From CAWULT01 sp963923455 (GTDB lineage Bacteria > Acidobacteriota > Vicinamibacteria > Vicinamibacterales > UBA2999), in the NCBI GenBank assembly GCA_963923455.1, contig CAWULT010000124.1:1-13316 (forward strand): a DNA stretch of 13,316 nt. The letters run 5' to 3'. Positions 1 to 7,037 of the stretch are shown here, piece after piece. Position 1 is the stretch's first letter; every line of letters begins with the position of its first letter. The position numbers and the translations under genes were made by a program. Below the pieces are notes generated by a model. That model was not told the origin of the DNA and did no database searches. It saw only the letters and a list, made by a program, of their open reading frames with translations.

Positions 1-375
1 GTCCCGGCCCGCCGCCGGCCCGGGACCGACCGCGCCGGGCCCGTTCACGGCGCCCGGGTTCAGCGACGCCGGCGCCTGCACGGTGTTCGAGTTGCAGAAC
101 CCGAGGCTGCTGCCAATCCACACGCCCTTCAGCGTCGCCGTGTTCCCGAGCACGATGCGGCCGTCGGCCCTCCGGGGCGCGGGCTGGGCCGCCAGCCGGT
201 TGCGCTCCTGCTGCTGCCGCTGCTGGCGGGCGGCGGCAGACGACTGGTCCTGGGCGCTGCCCTGTGGAACAGCCACCTGGACGCCGCTGGCCGGCGCCTG
301 GGCGCCGACCACCGCGGCCCATGTCACGACGGCGGCCGACAGGACGATTCCCGCTCGAAGGAAGGGCAATCTCAT
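1..375 (-). CDS. Secreted protein of unknown function (partial, C-terminus outside the window)
   Basis: This reading frame is open from the window edge to an ATG at 375, and the 125 visible residues lack their C-terminus. It begins MRLPFLRAGIVLSAAVV and continues to VVGAQAP, a typical Sec signal peptide with likely cleavage after VGA. Next comes a Gln/Ala/Arg-rich linker (about residues 30-65), then DGRIVLGNTATLKGVWIGSS, which looks like the start of a folded domain, and a Gly/Pro/Ala-rich stretch at the edge. I do not recognise the family. An in-frame ATG at 384 overlaps a -10-like TAGGAT (minus strand, 383-388), so 375, seven bases beyond the hexamer, is preferred. It is the last gene before the end of the hydrolase operon at 441 and is probably transcribed alone. 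Function unknown; probably periplasmic or surface-exposed. Confidence 0.72.
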   Translation of the reverse strand, partial: MRLPFLRAGIVLSAAVVTWAAVVGAQAPASGVQVAVPQGSAQDQSSAAARQQRQQQERNRLAAQPAPRRADGRIVLGNTATLKGVWIGSSLGFCNSNTVQAPASLNPGAVNGPGAVGPGPAAGRD

Positions 376-382
376 GCGGCGC

Positions 383-388
383 ATCCTA
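383..388 (-). promoter_or_regulatory. -10-like TAGGAT upstream of the secreted-protein gene
   Basis: The minus strand reads TAGGAT, then seven bases (GCGCCGC), then ATG. If this is a sigma-70 -10 box, transcription would begin at or next to the start codon at 375, giving a leaderless mRNA. No convincing -35 box is visible. The same arrangement recurs before other genes in the window. Confidence 0.4.
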
Positions 389-401
389 GCACTGGACGGG
401 G

Positions 402-431
402 GCCGGGCGCTCACCCGGCGAGGGGCCCGGC
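402..431 (-). terminator. GC-rich inverted repeat, possible weak terminator of the hydrolase operon
   Basis: GCCGGGC (402-408) and GCCCGGC (425-431) form a perfect 7-bp stem with a 16-nt loop, just after the hydrolase stop at 441 and before the next minus-strand gene. There is no T-tract, so intrinsic termination is doubtful. In DNA this GC-rich, such repeats also arise by chance. Confidence 0.22.
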
Positions 432-440
432 GCCGTCCCG

Positions 441-1349
441 CTACGGCAGCGACCTCAGGAGCTGCTCGAGCCCGCTGAACACGGCCGGCTCGAACATGAT
501 GTCGTGCCCGACACCAGGCACGACCGTCACCTGCGCGTCCACGCCACGCTGCCGCAGCCGCTCCGCATAGCGGGCCGAGTACTCGGGCAGCGCCGTGGCG
601 TCCTGCTGCCCGACGACGAGGCGCACGACGACGCCGCGGCGCACGCCCTCCGCCAGGTCCAGCGGGAGCAGGCTCCGGGTCTCTCCCCGCCACATCGGGT
701 GGGAGCTCGACTGGCGCATCCGGGCCCGCCACGCTTCGGGATCGCAGCCGCACGCCACCAGAAGGGCCGCGTCGGCGAGGCCCGGGTAGCGGCCGAGGAC
801 GTTCGCGGCGATGGCGGCGCCGCCCGAATGCCCCACGAGCACGACGTGACGCGCCCGGACGCTCATCTTCAGGTCGCGCACCGCCTGCGCCACGCCGTCG
901 GTGACCTCCGGGGTGTAGTTGTCCCCCGCCGCGTCCCCGCGTTCGCCGTCGGACCGGTCACCACCGCTGTCCACGTATCCCGGGCGCAGCAGGCCGGCCG
1001 CGATGACGTCGTCGACCGCGGGAGGCCCGCTGAAGCGCGCCCGTACGCGTCCCGGCAGCGCCGGGGCGTCGAAGCCCTGCACCAGGGCCTGCGCGAAAGC
1101 GTAGTGATAGCCCGGCATGGGGTCGAACCGATCGCCGTGCAGCACGGCCACCAGGACTGGGCGCTGGCTCAGGCGCGCGGTCGCGTACGTCTCGACCTTG
1201 AGCCTCCCATCGGGCACGTCGATCCAGCGGGCCATCCCGCCCCGGCCGTGGATCTCGTCGGGTGTCGGCGGCTTCTCCGGCTCGCGGGCGCAAGCCGAGA
1301 ACCACAGCGCGCACACGGCGAGCCCGCACGCCACCCTGCCGATGCCCAT
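441..1349 (-). CDS. Putative lipoprotein alpha/beta hydrolase
   Basis: A 302-residue protein. MGIGRVACGLAVCALWFSAC is a short hydrophobic leader ending in a lipobox-like FSAC, so it is probably a lipoprotein anchored at Cys20. The alpha/beta-hydrolase core shows the nucleophile elbow GHSGG (Ser175) after the strand HVVLV, a likely acid Asp250 in GQQDAT, and His282 in GVGHDIM, giving a complete Ser-Asp-His triad in the usual order. An Asp/Gly-rich insertion lies before the elbow. The substrate cannot be told; esterase or peptidase-like activity outside the cytoplasm is likely. The ATG at 1349 is chosen because AGGGAG sits 7 nt upstream and the lipoprotein leader begins there; the frame is open further upstream only as a shadow of the preceding gene. 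It lies 11 bp after the D-lactate dehydrogenase stop, and its ribosome site overlaps that stop, so the two are probably translationally coupled. Confidence 0.85.
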   Translation of the reverse strand: MGIGRVACGLAVCALWFSACAREPEKPPTPDEIHGRGGMARWIDVPDGRLKVETYATARLSQRPVLVAVLHGDRFDPMPGYHYAFAQALVQGFDAPALPGRVRARFSGPPAVDDVIAAGLLRPGYVDSGGDRSDGERGDAAGDNYTPEVTDGVAQAVRDLKMSVRARHVVLVGHSGGAAIAANVLGRYPGLADAALLVACGCDPEAWRARMRQSSSHPMWRGETRSLLPLDLAEGVRRGVVVRLVVGQQDATALPEYSARYAERLRQRGVDAQVTVVPGVGHDIMFEPAVFSGLEQLLRSLP

Positions 1350-1360
1350 GAGGTCGCTCC

Positions 1361-2752
1361 CTAGAAGATCTTGCCCGGGTTCATGCGCCCGTCCGGATCG
1401 AGTGCCCGCTTGATGGCGCGCATCACCTCGACGGCGTCCTGCCCGTGCTCCTCCACGAGATAGCCCTTCTTGCCCGACCCGATGCCGTGCTCGCCGGTGC
1501 AGGTGCCGCCCATGGCCAGCGCCCGCCGCACCAGCCGGGTGTTGAGCGCGCGCACTTCGTCGGACTCGGCCGGACTGGCGGGGTCGAAGATGAAGTTCAG
1601 GTGGAAGTTGCCGTCGCCGACGTGGCCGACGAGCACGGCGTAGGCGTTCGATTGCCGCAAGTCGGCCTTCGTCTCGCCGATGCAGTCGGCCAGCCGCGAG
1701 ATCGGCACGCACACGTCGGTGACCCACGCCTGGCAGCCGGGGCGCATGGCCAGCGCCGCCCACAGCGTGTCGTGCCGCGCCCGCCACAGGCGCGCCCGGT
1801 CCTCCTGGGTCGTCGCCCACTCGAAGCCCGACCCGCCGTGCTCGGCGACGATCTCCTGCACGGCCGTCGCGTTCTCCGAGACGCCGGCCGTGCTCGTGCC
1901 GTGGAACTCGAACATCAGCGTCGGCTTCACCGGATACGACAGCTTCGAATAGCGGTTGCAGGCCTCGATCTGGTTCTCGTCGAGCAGCTCGATGCGCGCC
2001 ACGGGAATGCCGAGCTGCATCGTCGTGATCACGGCCCGGACGGCGCCCTCCATCGAGTCGAAGCCGCACACCGCGGCCGAGATCGCCTCAGGGATGCCGT
2101 GCACGCGCAGGGTCACCTCCGTGATCACGCCGAGCGTACCCTCGGAGCCGACGAACAGCCGCGTCAGGTCGTAGCCGGCGGACGACTTGCGCGCGCGGCC
2201 GCCCGTCCGGATCGCGCGACCGTCCGGCAGCACCACGGTCAGCCCCAGCACCACGTCACGCATCGTGCCGTAGCGGACGGCCGTGGTGCCCGACGCGCGC
2301 GTCGCGGCCATGCCGCCGATCGTCGCATCGGCACCAGGGTCCACCCAGAACATCAGGCCCTGGCGCGTCAGCACGTCGTTGAGCTGCGTGCGCGTCACGC
2401 CCGCCTCGACCGTGGCGTCGAGGTCGTCGGCGCTCACGCGCAGCACGCGGTTCATCCGCGACAGGTCGATCGACACGCCGCCAGCGGGCGCGGTGACGTG
2501 GCCCTCGAGCGACGAGCCGGCGCCGAAGGGCACGACGGCGGCCCGATGCACGGCGGCCATCCGGACGACCGCGCCCACCTCGTCGGTGCTCCGAGGGAAC
2601 ACGACGACATCGGGCGGCTCGGCGGCGTGCCACGATTCTCCGTGGCTGTGCTGCTCGATCTGCGTCGGGTTGGTCGAGGCGCGGTCGCCGAGCAGTGCCC
2701 GTAGGTCGGCGACCAGGGCGTCGCGGGCCGTGGACGAGAGCGTCGATGGCAT
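1361..2752 (-). CDS. FAD-linked D-lactate dehydrogenase (cytochrome), LDHD/GlcD family
   Basis: 463 residues, the normal size for this family. It should oxidise D-lactate or related D-2-hydroxy acids with FAD and pass electrons to the respiratory chain. The N-terminal PCMH-type FAD domain contains PFGAGSSLEG (75-84), VDPGADATIGGMAATRASG (137-155) and VGSEGTLGVITEVTLR (201-216). The C-terminal FAD-oxidase domain contains VGHVGDGNFH (375-384), CTGEHGIGSGKKG (418-430) with the active-site-type Glu-His pair, and the family ending MNPGKIF. The wording of these motifs is closer to mitochondrial LDHD-type D-lactate dehydrogenase than to bacterial GlcD, but glycolate or 2-hydroxyglutarate remain possible substrates. 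No signal peptide or membrane segment is seen, so it is cytoplasmic or peripheral. It is first in an operon with a lipoprotein hydrolase and divergent from the DUF2461 gene. The ATG at 2752 follows a -10-like GATAAT by six bases. Confidence 0.92.
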   Translation of the reverse strand: MPSTLSSTARDALVADLRALLGDRASTNPTQIEQHSHGESWHAAEPPDVVVFPRSTDEVGAVVRMAAVHRAAVVPFGAGSSLEGHVTAPAGGVSIDLSRMNRVLRVSADDLDATVEAGVTRTQLNDVLTRQGLMFWVDPGADATIGGMAATRASGTTAVRYGTMRDVVLGLTVVLPDGRAIRTGGRARKSSAGYDLTRLFVGSEGTLGVITEVTLRVHGIPEAISAAVCGFDSMEGAVRAVITTMQLGIPVARIELLDENQIEACNRYSKLSYPVKPTLMFEFHGTSTAGVSENATAVQEIVAEHGGSGFEWATTQEDRARLWRARHDTLWAALAMRPGCQAWVTDVCVPISRLADCIGETKADLRQSNAYAVLVGHVGDGNFHLNFIFDPASPAESDEVRALNTRLVRRALAMGGTCTGEHGIGSGKKGYLVEEHGQDAVEVMRAIKRALDPDGRMNPGKIF

Positions 2753-2758
2753 CGAGGG

Positions 2759-2764
2759 ATTATC
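2759..2764 (-). promoter_or_regulatory. -10-like GATAAT for the D-lactate dehydrogenase operon
   Basis: The minus strand reads TGATAAT, six bases, then the ATG at 2752; no Shine-Dalgarno separates them, so a leaderless start is suggested. The site lies in the 29-bp gap between divergent genes. Its complement, GATTAT on the plus strand (2758-2763), could serve as the -10 of the DUF2461 gene, making this a compact bidirectional promoter. -35 boxes are not obvious. Confidence 0.4.
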
Positions 2765-2781
2765 ATGCAGGGCATCCCACC

Positions 2782-3504
2782 ATGGTCGAGACTTCCCCGT
2801 TCACGCCGAAGACGCTGGCCTTCCTGCGTGCGCTGAAGCGCCACAACGACCGCGAATGGTTCAGGGAGCGCAAGGACGAGTACGCGCGTCACGTCCGGGG
2901 GCCGCTGCTCGACCTGATCGGACGCCTGGCCCACGACATGCGGAGCTTTGCGCCGGAACTGGTGGCCGACCCCAAGGTCAGCATGTACCGCATCTACCGC
3001 GACACGCGCTTCAGCGAGGACAAGACGCCGCTCAAGACCAACGCCGCGGCCGTGTTTCCTCCCCGCGGCTTCCCGCGGCACGAGGGCGCCGGGCTCTACG
3101 TGGAGATCGCCCCGGGCTGGGTGTGGATGGGCGGCGGGCTCTACATGCCGCCATCGACGTCGCTCTACGCGATCAGGGCCGAGATTGCGACCTCGCACCC
3201 GAGGCTCCACAAGATCGTCACGGCCAGGGCCTTCCGTGACGTGCTCGGGGAACTCCAGGGCGAACGGCTGTCGCGCGTGCCTCGCGGCTACCCGAAGGAC
3301 CATCCCGCCGCCGAGTACCTGCGCTACAAGCAGTTCCTGGGCTTCCGCGAGTTCCCGCCCGCGTTCGCGACGAGCACGGAGTTCTACCCGGAACTGCTGC
3401 GGACCTTCAGGGCGATGATGCCCCTCCTCCGCTTCCTGAACGGGGCGATCCGCGAGTCGGCGGCGCCGCAACCCTTCCTGATCGACGGCCCGCGCCGCGG
3501 CTGA
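2782..3504 (+). CDS. DUF2461 (TIGR02453-type) family protein
   Basis: 240 residues, close to the usual family length. The family signature is clear: the N-terminal FLRALKRHNDREWFRERKDEY, then SMYRIYRDTRFSEDKTPLKT, a Gly-rich GLYVEIAPGWVWMGGGLYMP segment, and a C-terminal part with KGYP-like PRGYPKDHPAAEYLRYKQF. DUF2461 proteins are widespread and cytoplasmic, and their biochemical role is not established; no signal peptide or membrane segment is present. The ATG at 2782 is chosen because it has AGGG nine bases upstream and the conserved region begins a few residues later; an ATG at 2746 would overlap the start of the divergent D-lactate dehydrogenase. The stop lies 15 bp before the GTG of the MutS-like gene, so the two may be cotranscribed, though a -10-like CACAAT also lies between them. 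Confidence 0.88.
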   Translation: MVETSPFTPKTLAFLRALKRHNDREWFRERKDEYARHVRGPLLDLIGRLAHDMRSFAPELVADPKVSMYRIYRDTRFSEDKTPLKTNAAAVFPPRGFPRHEGAGLYVEIAPGWVWMGGGLYMPPSTSLYAIRAEIATSHPRLHKIVTARAFRDVLGELQGERLSRVPRGYPKDHPAAEYLRYKQFLGFREFPPAFATSTEFYPELLRTFRAMMPLLRFLNGAIRESAAPQPFLIDGPRRG

Positions 3505-3506
3505 GC

Positions 3507-3512
3507 CACAAT
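3507..3512 (+). promoter_or_regulatory. -10-like CACAAT before the MutS-like gene
   Basis: CACAAT is followed by seven bases and the GTG at 3520, with no Shine-Dalgarno. It begins three bases after the DUF2461 stop. The match to a -10 box is weak; it is listed because its distance to the start codon matches the other leaderless-looking sites here. Confidence 0.28.
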
Positions 3513-3519
3513 TGAGCCC

Positions 3520-5328
3520 GTGGGGCCGGACCCGTCACTCGAATACCGCGCGCGCCTCGCGGCCCGCGCGGCCACGTACGACGCGCTGAGCCGCGCCGAC
3601 GCGCGGCTGGCCTACGCCCGCCTCGCCGTCTTCGGCCTCGCCGCACTGGCGGCGTACGGGAGCGTGCGCGGCGGCTGGCCGCCCTGGTGGCTGCTCGCGC
3701 CCGCCGTCGCCTTCGTGCTGCTGATGCGCCGGCACGACGCCGTGATCCGCGCGCGCGCGCGGGCCTCCGCCGCCGTGACGTTCTACCAGCAGGGCCTGGC
3801 GCGGATCGAGGACCGGTGGCACGGGGCCGGCGCCGCGGGGCTGCCGTTCCTCGACGACCACCATCCCTACGCGGCCGACCTCGATCTGTTCGGCCGCGGC
3901 TCGCTGTTCGACTTGCTGTCGCGCGCACGCACCGGCGGCGGCGAGGCCACGCTGGCCGCCTGGCTGACCCGCGCCGCGAGCCCGGACGAGATCCGCTCGC
4001 GGCAGCTCGCGGTGCAGGACCTTGCCCCCGCGCTCGACCTCCGCGAGCAGGCCTCGGCCGCTGGCAGCCGCGTCGGTGCGCAGGTGCACACCGAGGCGCT
4101 CGTCGCGTGGGCCGAGGCGCCCGTGACACTCGCGCCGGCGTGGTTGCGGTGGGCGGCGGTGCTGTTGACGGCGGGCTCGGTGGCCGCGGCCGGCTGGTGG
4201 GCCTGGAGCGGCCGGTCGGACGCGTTCGTCGCGATGATGGTGGTGCAGAGCCTGTTCGCGCTCCCACAGGCCACGCGCGTCACGAACGCGCTGCACGCAG
4301 CCGAGGGGCCGGCACGCGAGCTCGACATCCTGTCGCACCTGCTCGACACCCTCGAGCGAAACCCGCTTCGCGCGCCGCGCCTCGAGGCCTTGCGGCTGCG
4401 GATCCACGCGCAGGGCGTCCCGGCCTCGGTCGCCATCCGACGTCTGGCGCGCCTGGTCGAGGCGCACGACTGGCAGCACAACCCGATGTTCACGCCGGTG
4501 TCGCTGGCGCTGCTGTGGGGCACGCACGTCGCGTGGGCCGTCGAGGCCTGGCGGCAGCGGCACGGCCGCCAGGTGCGGGGCTGGATCGAGGCCGTGGGCG
4601 AGTTCGAGGCGCTGTCGTCGCTCGCCTCCTACTGCTACGAGCACCCCGACGACCCCTTCCCGCAGATCGACGAACCCGGCGACGCGCGGCGCGCCCACGT
4701 CATCGGCGACGGGCTCGGCCATCCCCTCGTCCCGAGTGCCCAGATGGTGCGCAACGATGTCCGTCTCGACGGCGACCGGCGGCTGCTGCTCGTCAGCGGC
4801 TCGAACATGTCGGGCAAGAGCACCTACCTGCGGACGATTGGCGTCAACGCAGTGCTGGCCCTCGCCGGCGCACCCGTCCGCGCACGGTCGCTGCGCCTGA
4901 CGCCACTCGCCATCGGCGCGACGCTGCGGATTCAGGACTCGCTGCAGGAGGGCCGCTCGCGCTTCTACGCCGAGATCACGCGCGTGCGCGAACTGGCCGA
5001 CATGGCGTCGGGCAGCCCGCCGCTGCTGTTCCTGCTCGACGAGTTGTTCCACGGCACCAACTCGCACGACCGGCGCGTCGGCGCGGCGGGCGTCCTGCGG
5101 ACGCTGCTCGAGCGGGGCGCCATTGGCCTGGTCACGACCCACGACCTCGCGCTGACGGCCATCGTCGAGGGCCTGCCGGCGGCCGCCAACGTGCACTTCG
5201 AGGATTGGTTCGACGAGGGACGGATGCGCTTCGACTACACGGTCAAGCCCGGGCCGGTGACGCGCAGCAACGCGCTCGCGCTGATGAAGGCCATCGGGCT
5301 CGACGTGAACGACGACGCCGCGCGCTGA
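3520..5328 (+). CDS. Membrane-anchored MutS-family ATPase (not canonical MutS)
   Basis: 602 residues, shorter than mismatch-repair MutS (about 850) and lacking its N-terminal mismatch-reading domain with the Phe-X-Glu motif. Hydrophobic segments suggest membrane insertion: LAVFGLAALAAYGSV and WWLLAPAVAFVLLM near residues 34-68, and further ones near 208-252 and 325-345. The middle resembles the MutS core/lever domain (DLFGRGSLFDLLSRARTGGGEATLAAWL, from about residue 125). The C-terminal third is a typical MutS ATPase: Walker A GSNMSGKST (427-435), a Q-rich ASLQ-like QDSLQEGRSRFYAEI, Walker B LLFLLDE (Asp507-Glu508), HGTNS, and the TTHDLAL switch. Such proteins are usually annotated simply as MutS-related; their job is unknown, and mismatch recognition is not expected. 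The GTG at 3520 gives the longest sensible N-terminus, with a -10-like CACAAT seven bases upstream. It is 15 bp after DUF2461 and 55 bp before the oxidoreductase gene. Confidence 0.87.
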   Translation: MGPDPSLEYRARLAARAATYDALSRADARLAYARLAVFGLAALAAYGSVRGGWPPWWLLAPAVAFVLLMRRHDAVIRARARASAAVTFYQQGLARIEDRWHGAGAAGLPFLDDHHPYAADLDLFGRGSLFDLLSRARTGGGEATLAAWLTRAASPDEIRSRQLAVQDLAPALDLREQASAAGSRVGAQVHTEALVAWAEAPVTLAPAWLRWAAVLLTAGSVAAAGWWAWSGRSDAFVAMMVVQSLFALPQATRVTNALHAAEGPARELDILSHLLDTLERNPLRAPRLEALRLRIHAQGVPASVAIRRLARLVEAHDWQHNPMFTPVSLALLWGTHVAWAVEAWRQRHGRQVRGWIEAVGEFEALSSLASYCYEHPDDPFPQIDEPGDARRAHVIGDGLGHPLVPSAQMVRNDVRLDGDRRLLLVSGSNMSGKSTYLRTIGVNAVLALAGAPVRARSLRLTPLAIGATLRIQDSLQEGRSRFYAEITRVRELADMASGSPPLLFLLDELFHGTNSHDRRVGAAGVLRTLLERGAIGLVTTHDLALTAIVEGLPAAANVHFEDWFDEGRMRFDYTVKPGPVTRSNALALMKAIGLDVNDDAAR

Positions 5329-5370
5329 GGCTCACGGGACACGCGGATGCGCCGCGCCCGCCGCCGATCG

Positions 5371-5376
5371 TAGAAT
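5371..5376 (+). promoter_or_regulatory. -10-like TAGAAT before the exported oxidoreductase gene
   Basis: TAGAAT is followed by GCGTCGC and then the ATG at 5384, a seven-base gap that places the expected transcription start on or next to that ATG. The alternative ATG at 5375 overlaps the hexamer, which argues for 5384. No good -35 is visible. Confidence 0.42.
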
Positions 5377-5383
5377 GCGTCGC

Positions 5384-6517
5384 ATGTCCTTCCATCGCCT
5401 TCGCCTCGGGCGGGCTCGCGCCGCGGCCGCCGTTGCCATGACCCTGCTGGCCCTCGGCAGCGCATCGATCCGCGCACAGCAGCCGACCACCGTCCGCCAG
5501 TACCAGCTCGAGCGGGACAACGGCAACGGCTACCGCCTCGCGCTCAAGTCCGTGCCACGGCCGACGGCGGGTTCGCGGCAGATCCTCGTGCGCGTCCGCG
5601 CCGTGTCGTTGAACCAGCGCGACCTGCTCGTGATGCGCGGCCAGTACGGCGGCAGCGGCAACGGCGCGATGGCGGGCAAGGTGCCCGTCTCGGACGGCGC
5701 CGGCGAGGTGATCGCCGTGGGCCCCGGCGTCACGCGCTTCAAGGTCGGTGACCGCGTGGCCGGCACGTTCTTCGCGCGGTGGAACGACGGCAAGCGCACC
5801 GCGGACTCGGTGGCCTCGGCCCGCGGGGGCGCGGGCGTCGACGGCATGTTGTCGGAGGTCGTTGCCGGCGCGGAAGACTCGTTCGTCCGCGTGCCCGACC
5901 ATCTCTCGTTCGAGGAGGCGGCCACGCTGCCGTGCGCGGGCGTCACGGCGTATCGCGCCCTCTTCGTCGACGGCCGCCTGAAGCCGGGCGACTTCGTGCT
6001 GCTCGAGGGCACCGGCGGCGTGTCGATCTTCGGCCTGCAGTTCGCCGCCGCGGCGGGCGCGCGCCCGATCATCACGAGCTCCAGCGAGGACAAGGCGCAG
6101 CGCGCGCGCCAGATGGGCGCGATTGGCACGGCCAACTACCGGACCAACCCCGACTGGGGCAAGGAGGTGCGCAAGCTGACCGGCGATGCCGGCGTGGACC
6201 ACGTGCTCGAGGTGGGCGGCCGCGACTCGCTGCCGCGCGCGATGGACGCGCTCGGCTACGAGGGTCACGTCGCACTCATCGGCGGGCTGTCCGGATTCGC
6301 GGCCGACGCGCCAACCGGGCGCCTGCTCGGCATGGGCGCACGCATCACCGGCATCTACGTCGGCTCGCGCGCCGACTTCGAGGCGATGAACCGGTTCATC
6401 GCCCAGCACAAGATCAAGCCCGTGGTCGACCGCGTGTTCCCGTTCGAAAAGGCCGCCGAGGCGCTCGACTTCATGGACAACGGCAGCTACATGGGCAAGA
6501 TCGTGATCGCGCTGTGA
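5384..6517 (+). CDS. Exported zinc-independent MDR-family quinone oxidoreductase
   Basis: 377 residues, of which about 345 form a medium-chain dehydrogenase/reductase (MDR) of the quinone-oxidoreductase type. Domains in order: a GroES-like N-terminal domain (VSLNQRDLLVMRGQYGG, then SDGAGEVIAVGPGVTRFKVGDRV), then a Rossmann NAD(P) fold with GTGGVSIFGLQ (from about residue 209), and a C-terminal KIKPVVDRVFPFEKAAEA ending GKIVIAL. The structural-zinc cysteine cluster of alcohol dehydrogenases is absent. Unusually, the N-terminus is a signal peptide: RLRLGRARAAAAVAMTLLALGSASIRAQ, with cleavage likely after IRA. If exported, a nucleotide-binding enzyme outside the cytoplasm is odd; Tat export of a folded holoenzyme is possible, but only the longer start (5375, MRRMSF) has an Arg pair. 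Its stop overlaps the start of a c-type cytochrome gene, pointing to an extracytoplasmic redox role. Substrate unknown. Confidence 0.88.
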   Translation: MSFHRLRLGRARAAAAVAMTLLALGSASIRAQQPTTVRQYQLERDNGNGYRLALKSVPRPTAGSRQILVRVRAVSLNQRDLLVMRGQYGGSGNGAMAGKVPVSDGAGEVIAVGPGVTRFKVGDRVAGTFFARWNDGKRTADSVASARGGAGVDGMLSEVVAGAEDSFVRVPDHLSFEEAATLPCAGVTAYRALFVDGRLKPGDFVLLEGTGGVSIFGLQFAAAAGARPIITSSSEDKAQRARQMGAIGTANYRTNPDWGKEVRKLTGDAGVDHVLEVGGRDSLPRAMDALGYEGHVALIGGLSGFAADAPTGRLLGMGARITGIYVGSRADFEAMNRFIAQHKIKPVVDRVFPFEKAAEALDFMDNGSYMGKIVIAL

Positions 6518-6888
6518 AGGCTCCGACGCTGCCCGGCGTGAAGCCGCAGACCGCCCTGCTGGTCGCCGCAACGGCCCTGTTCCTGGCAGCAGCGGTCTCC
6601 GTGCAGGCACGGCCGGCCGAAGGCCAGCCACGCGAGCGGGAGGCCAGGCCGCAGGAATCCCAGGACGCCGGCAAGGACCTGCCAGACGGGGCAGGGAAGC
6701 TGATCCTGCAGCGCGCGTGCACGACGTGTCACGGCCTCGGCGAGGTGACGAAGTTCAAGGGCTTCTACGTGCGCTCGCAGTGGTACGACACCGTGGTGAC
6801 CATGGCCGCGTACGGCGCCGAGATCAGCACGGAGGAGATCGACGTGCTGGCCGACTACCTGACGCTGCACCTGGGCAAGAAGGAGTAG
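6514..6888 (+). CDS. Small c-type cytochrome
   Basis: 124 residues from the GTG that overlaps the upstream stop in a GTGA arrangement. The N-terminus (TALLVAATALFLAAAVSVQA) is a signal peptide, followed by a charged Glu/Arg/Gln-rich linker. The heme-binding motif CTTCH (Cys69, Cys72, His73) is clear, with GLGEVTKFKG after it and RSQWYDTVVTMAAYGAEIS, where Met97 is the likely distal ligand; EEIDVLADYLTLHLGKK is the usual closing helix of a mono-heme cytochrome c. It should act in the periplasm as an electron carrier. The overlap with the exported oxidoreductase gene implies translational coupling and suggests an electron-transfer partnership, though this is inference. A second in-frame GTG at 6538 gives a shorter leader and is the main alternative; neither start has a strong Shine-Dalgarno. 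Confidence 0.87.
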   Translation: MKAPTLPGVKPQTALLVAATALFLAAAVSVQARPAEGQPREREARPQESQDAGKDLPDGAGKLILQRACTTCHGLGEVTKFKGFYVRSQWYDTVVTMAAYGAEISTEEIDVLADYLTLHLGKKE

Positions 6889-7037
6889 CGGCAGCCCGGT
6901 TCAACCGCCGGTCCCATTCCGAGCCGGACGGCGCCATGCACGCACGACTGATCGCCGAGCTGACGCTCGCCCTCGGCGCGGGACATCGTCGCCGCCGAGG
7001 CGATCAACGGCCGTGAAAGCTGGCGGCCGGCGCCGCG
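6889..7037. other. Intergenic region between convergent genes
   Basis: This 149-bp region separates the convergent cytochrome and membrane-protein genes. It has no strong T-tailed terminator; the best hairpin is GGCCG/CGGCC around 7011-7030, which is weak. A short plus-strand frame beginning ATGCACGCACGACTGATC near 6936 reads MHARLIAELTLALGAG and breaks off after 26 codons. It looks like it could be the decayed start of a gene, but it is too short to call. Confidence 0.4.

Noticed and set aside
2746..2781. Longer start for the DUF2461 protein at ATG 2746
   Set aside because: It would overlap the start codon of the divergent gene and adds residues not seen in the family; the ATG at 2782 has a better upstream site.
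504..5196. Long reading frames opposite to the dehydrogenase, hydrolase and MutS-like genes
   Set aside because: They are Arg/His/Pro-rich shadows caused by high GC content, with no domains, and lie fully antisense to clear genes.
5375..5383. ATG at 5375 as start of the exported oxidoreductase
   Set aside because: It overlaps the -10-like TAGAAT; kept only as an alternative because it would add an Arg pair relevant to Tat export.
7011..7030. Hairpin GGCCG/CGGCC as a bidirectional terminator
   Set aside because: Only a 5-bp stem with a 10-nt loop and no T-tract, expected by chance at this GC content.
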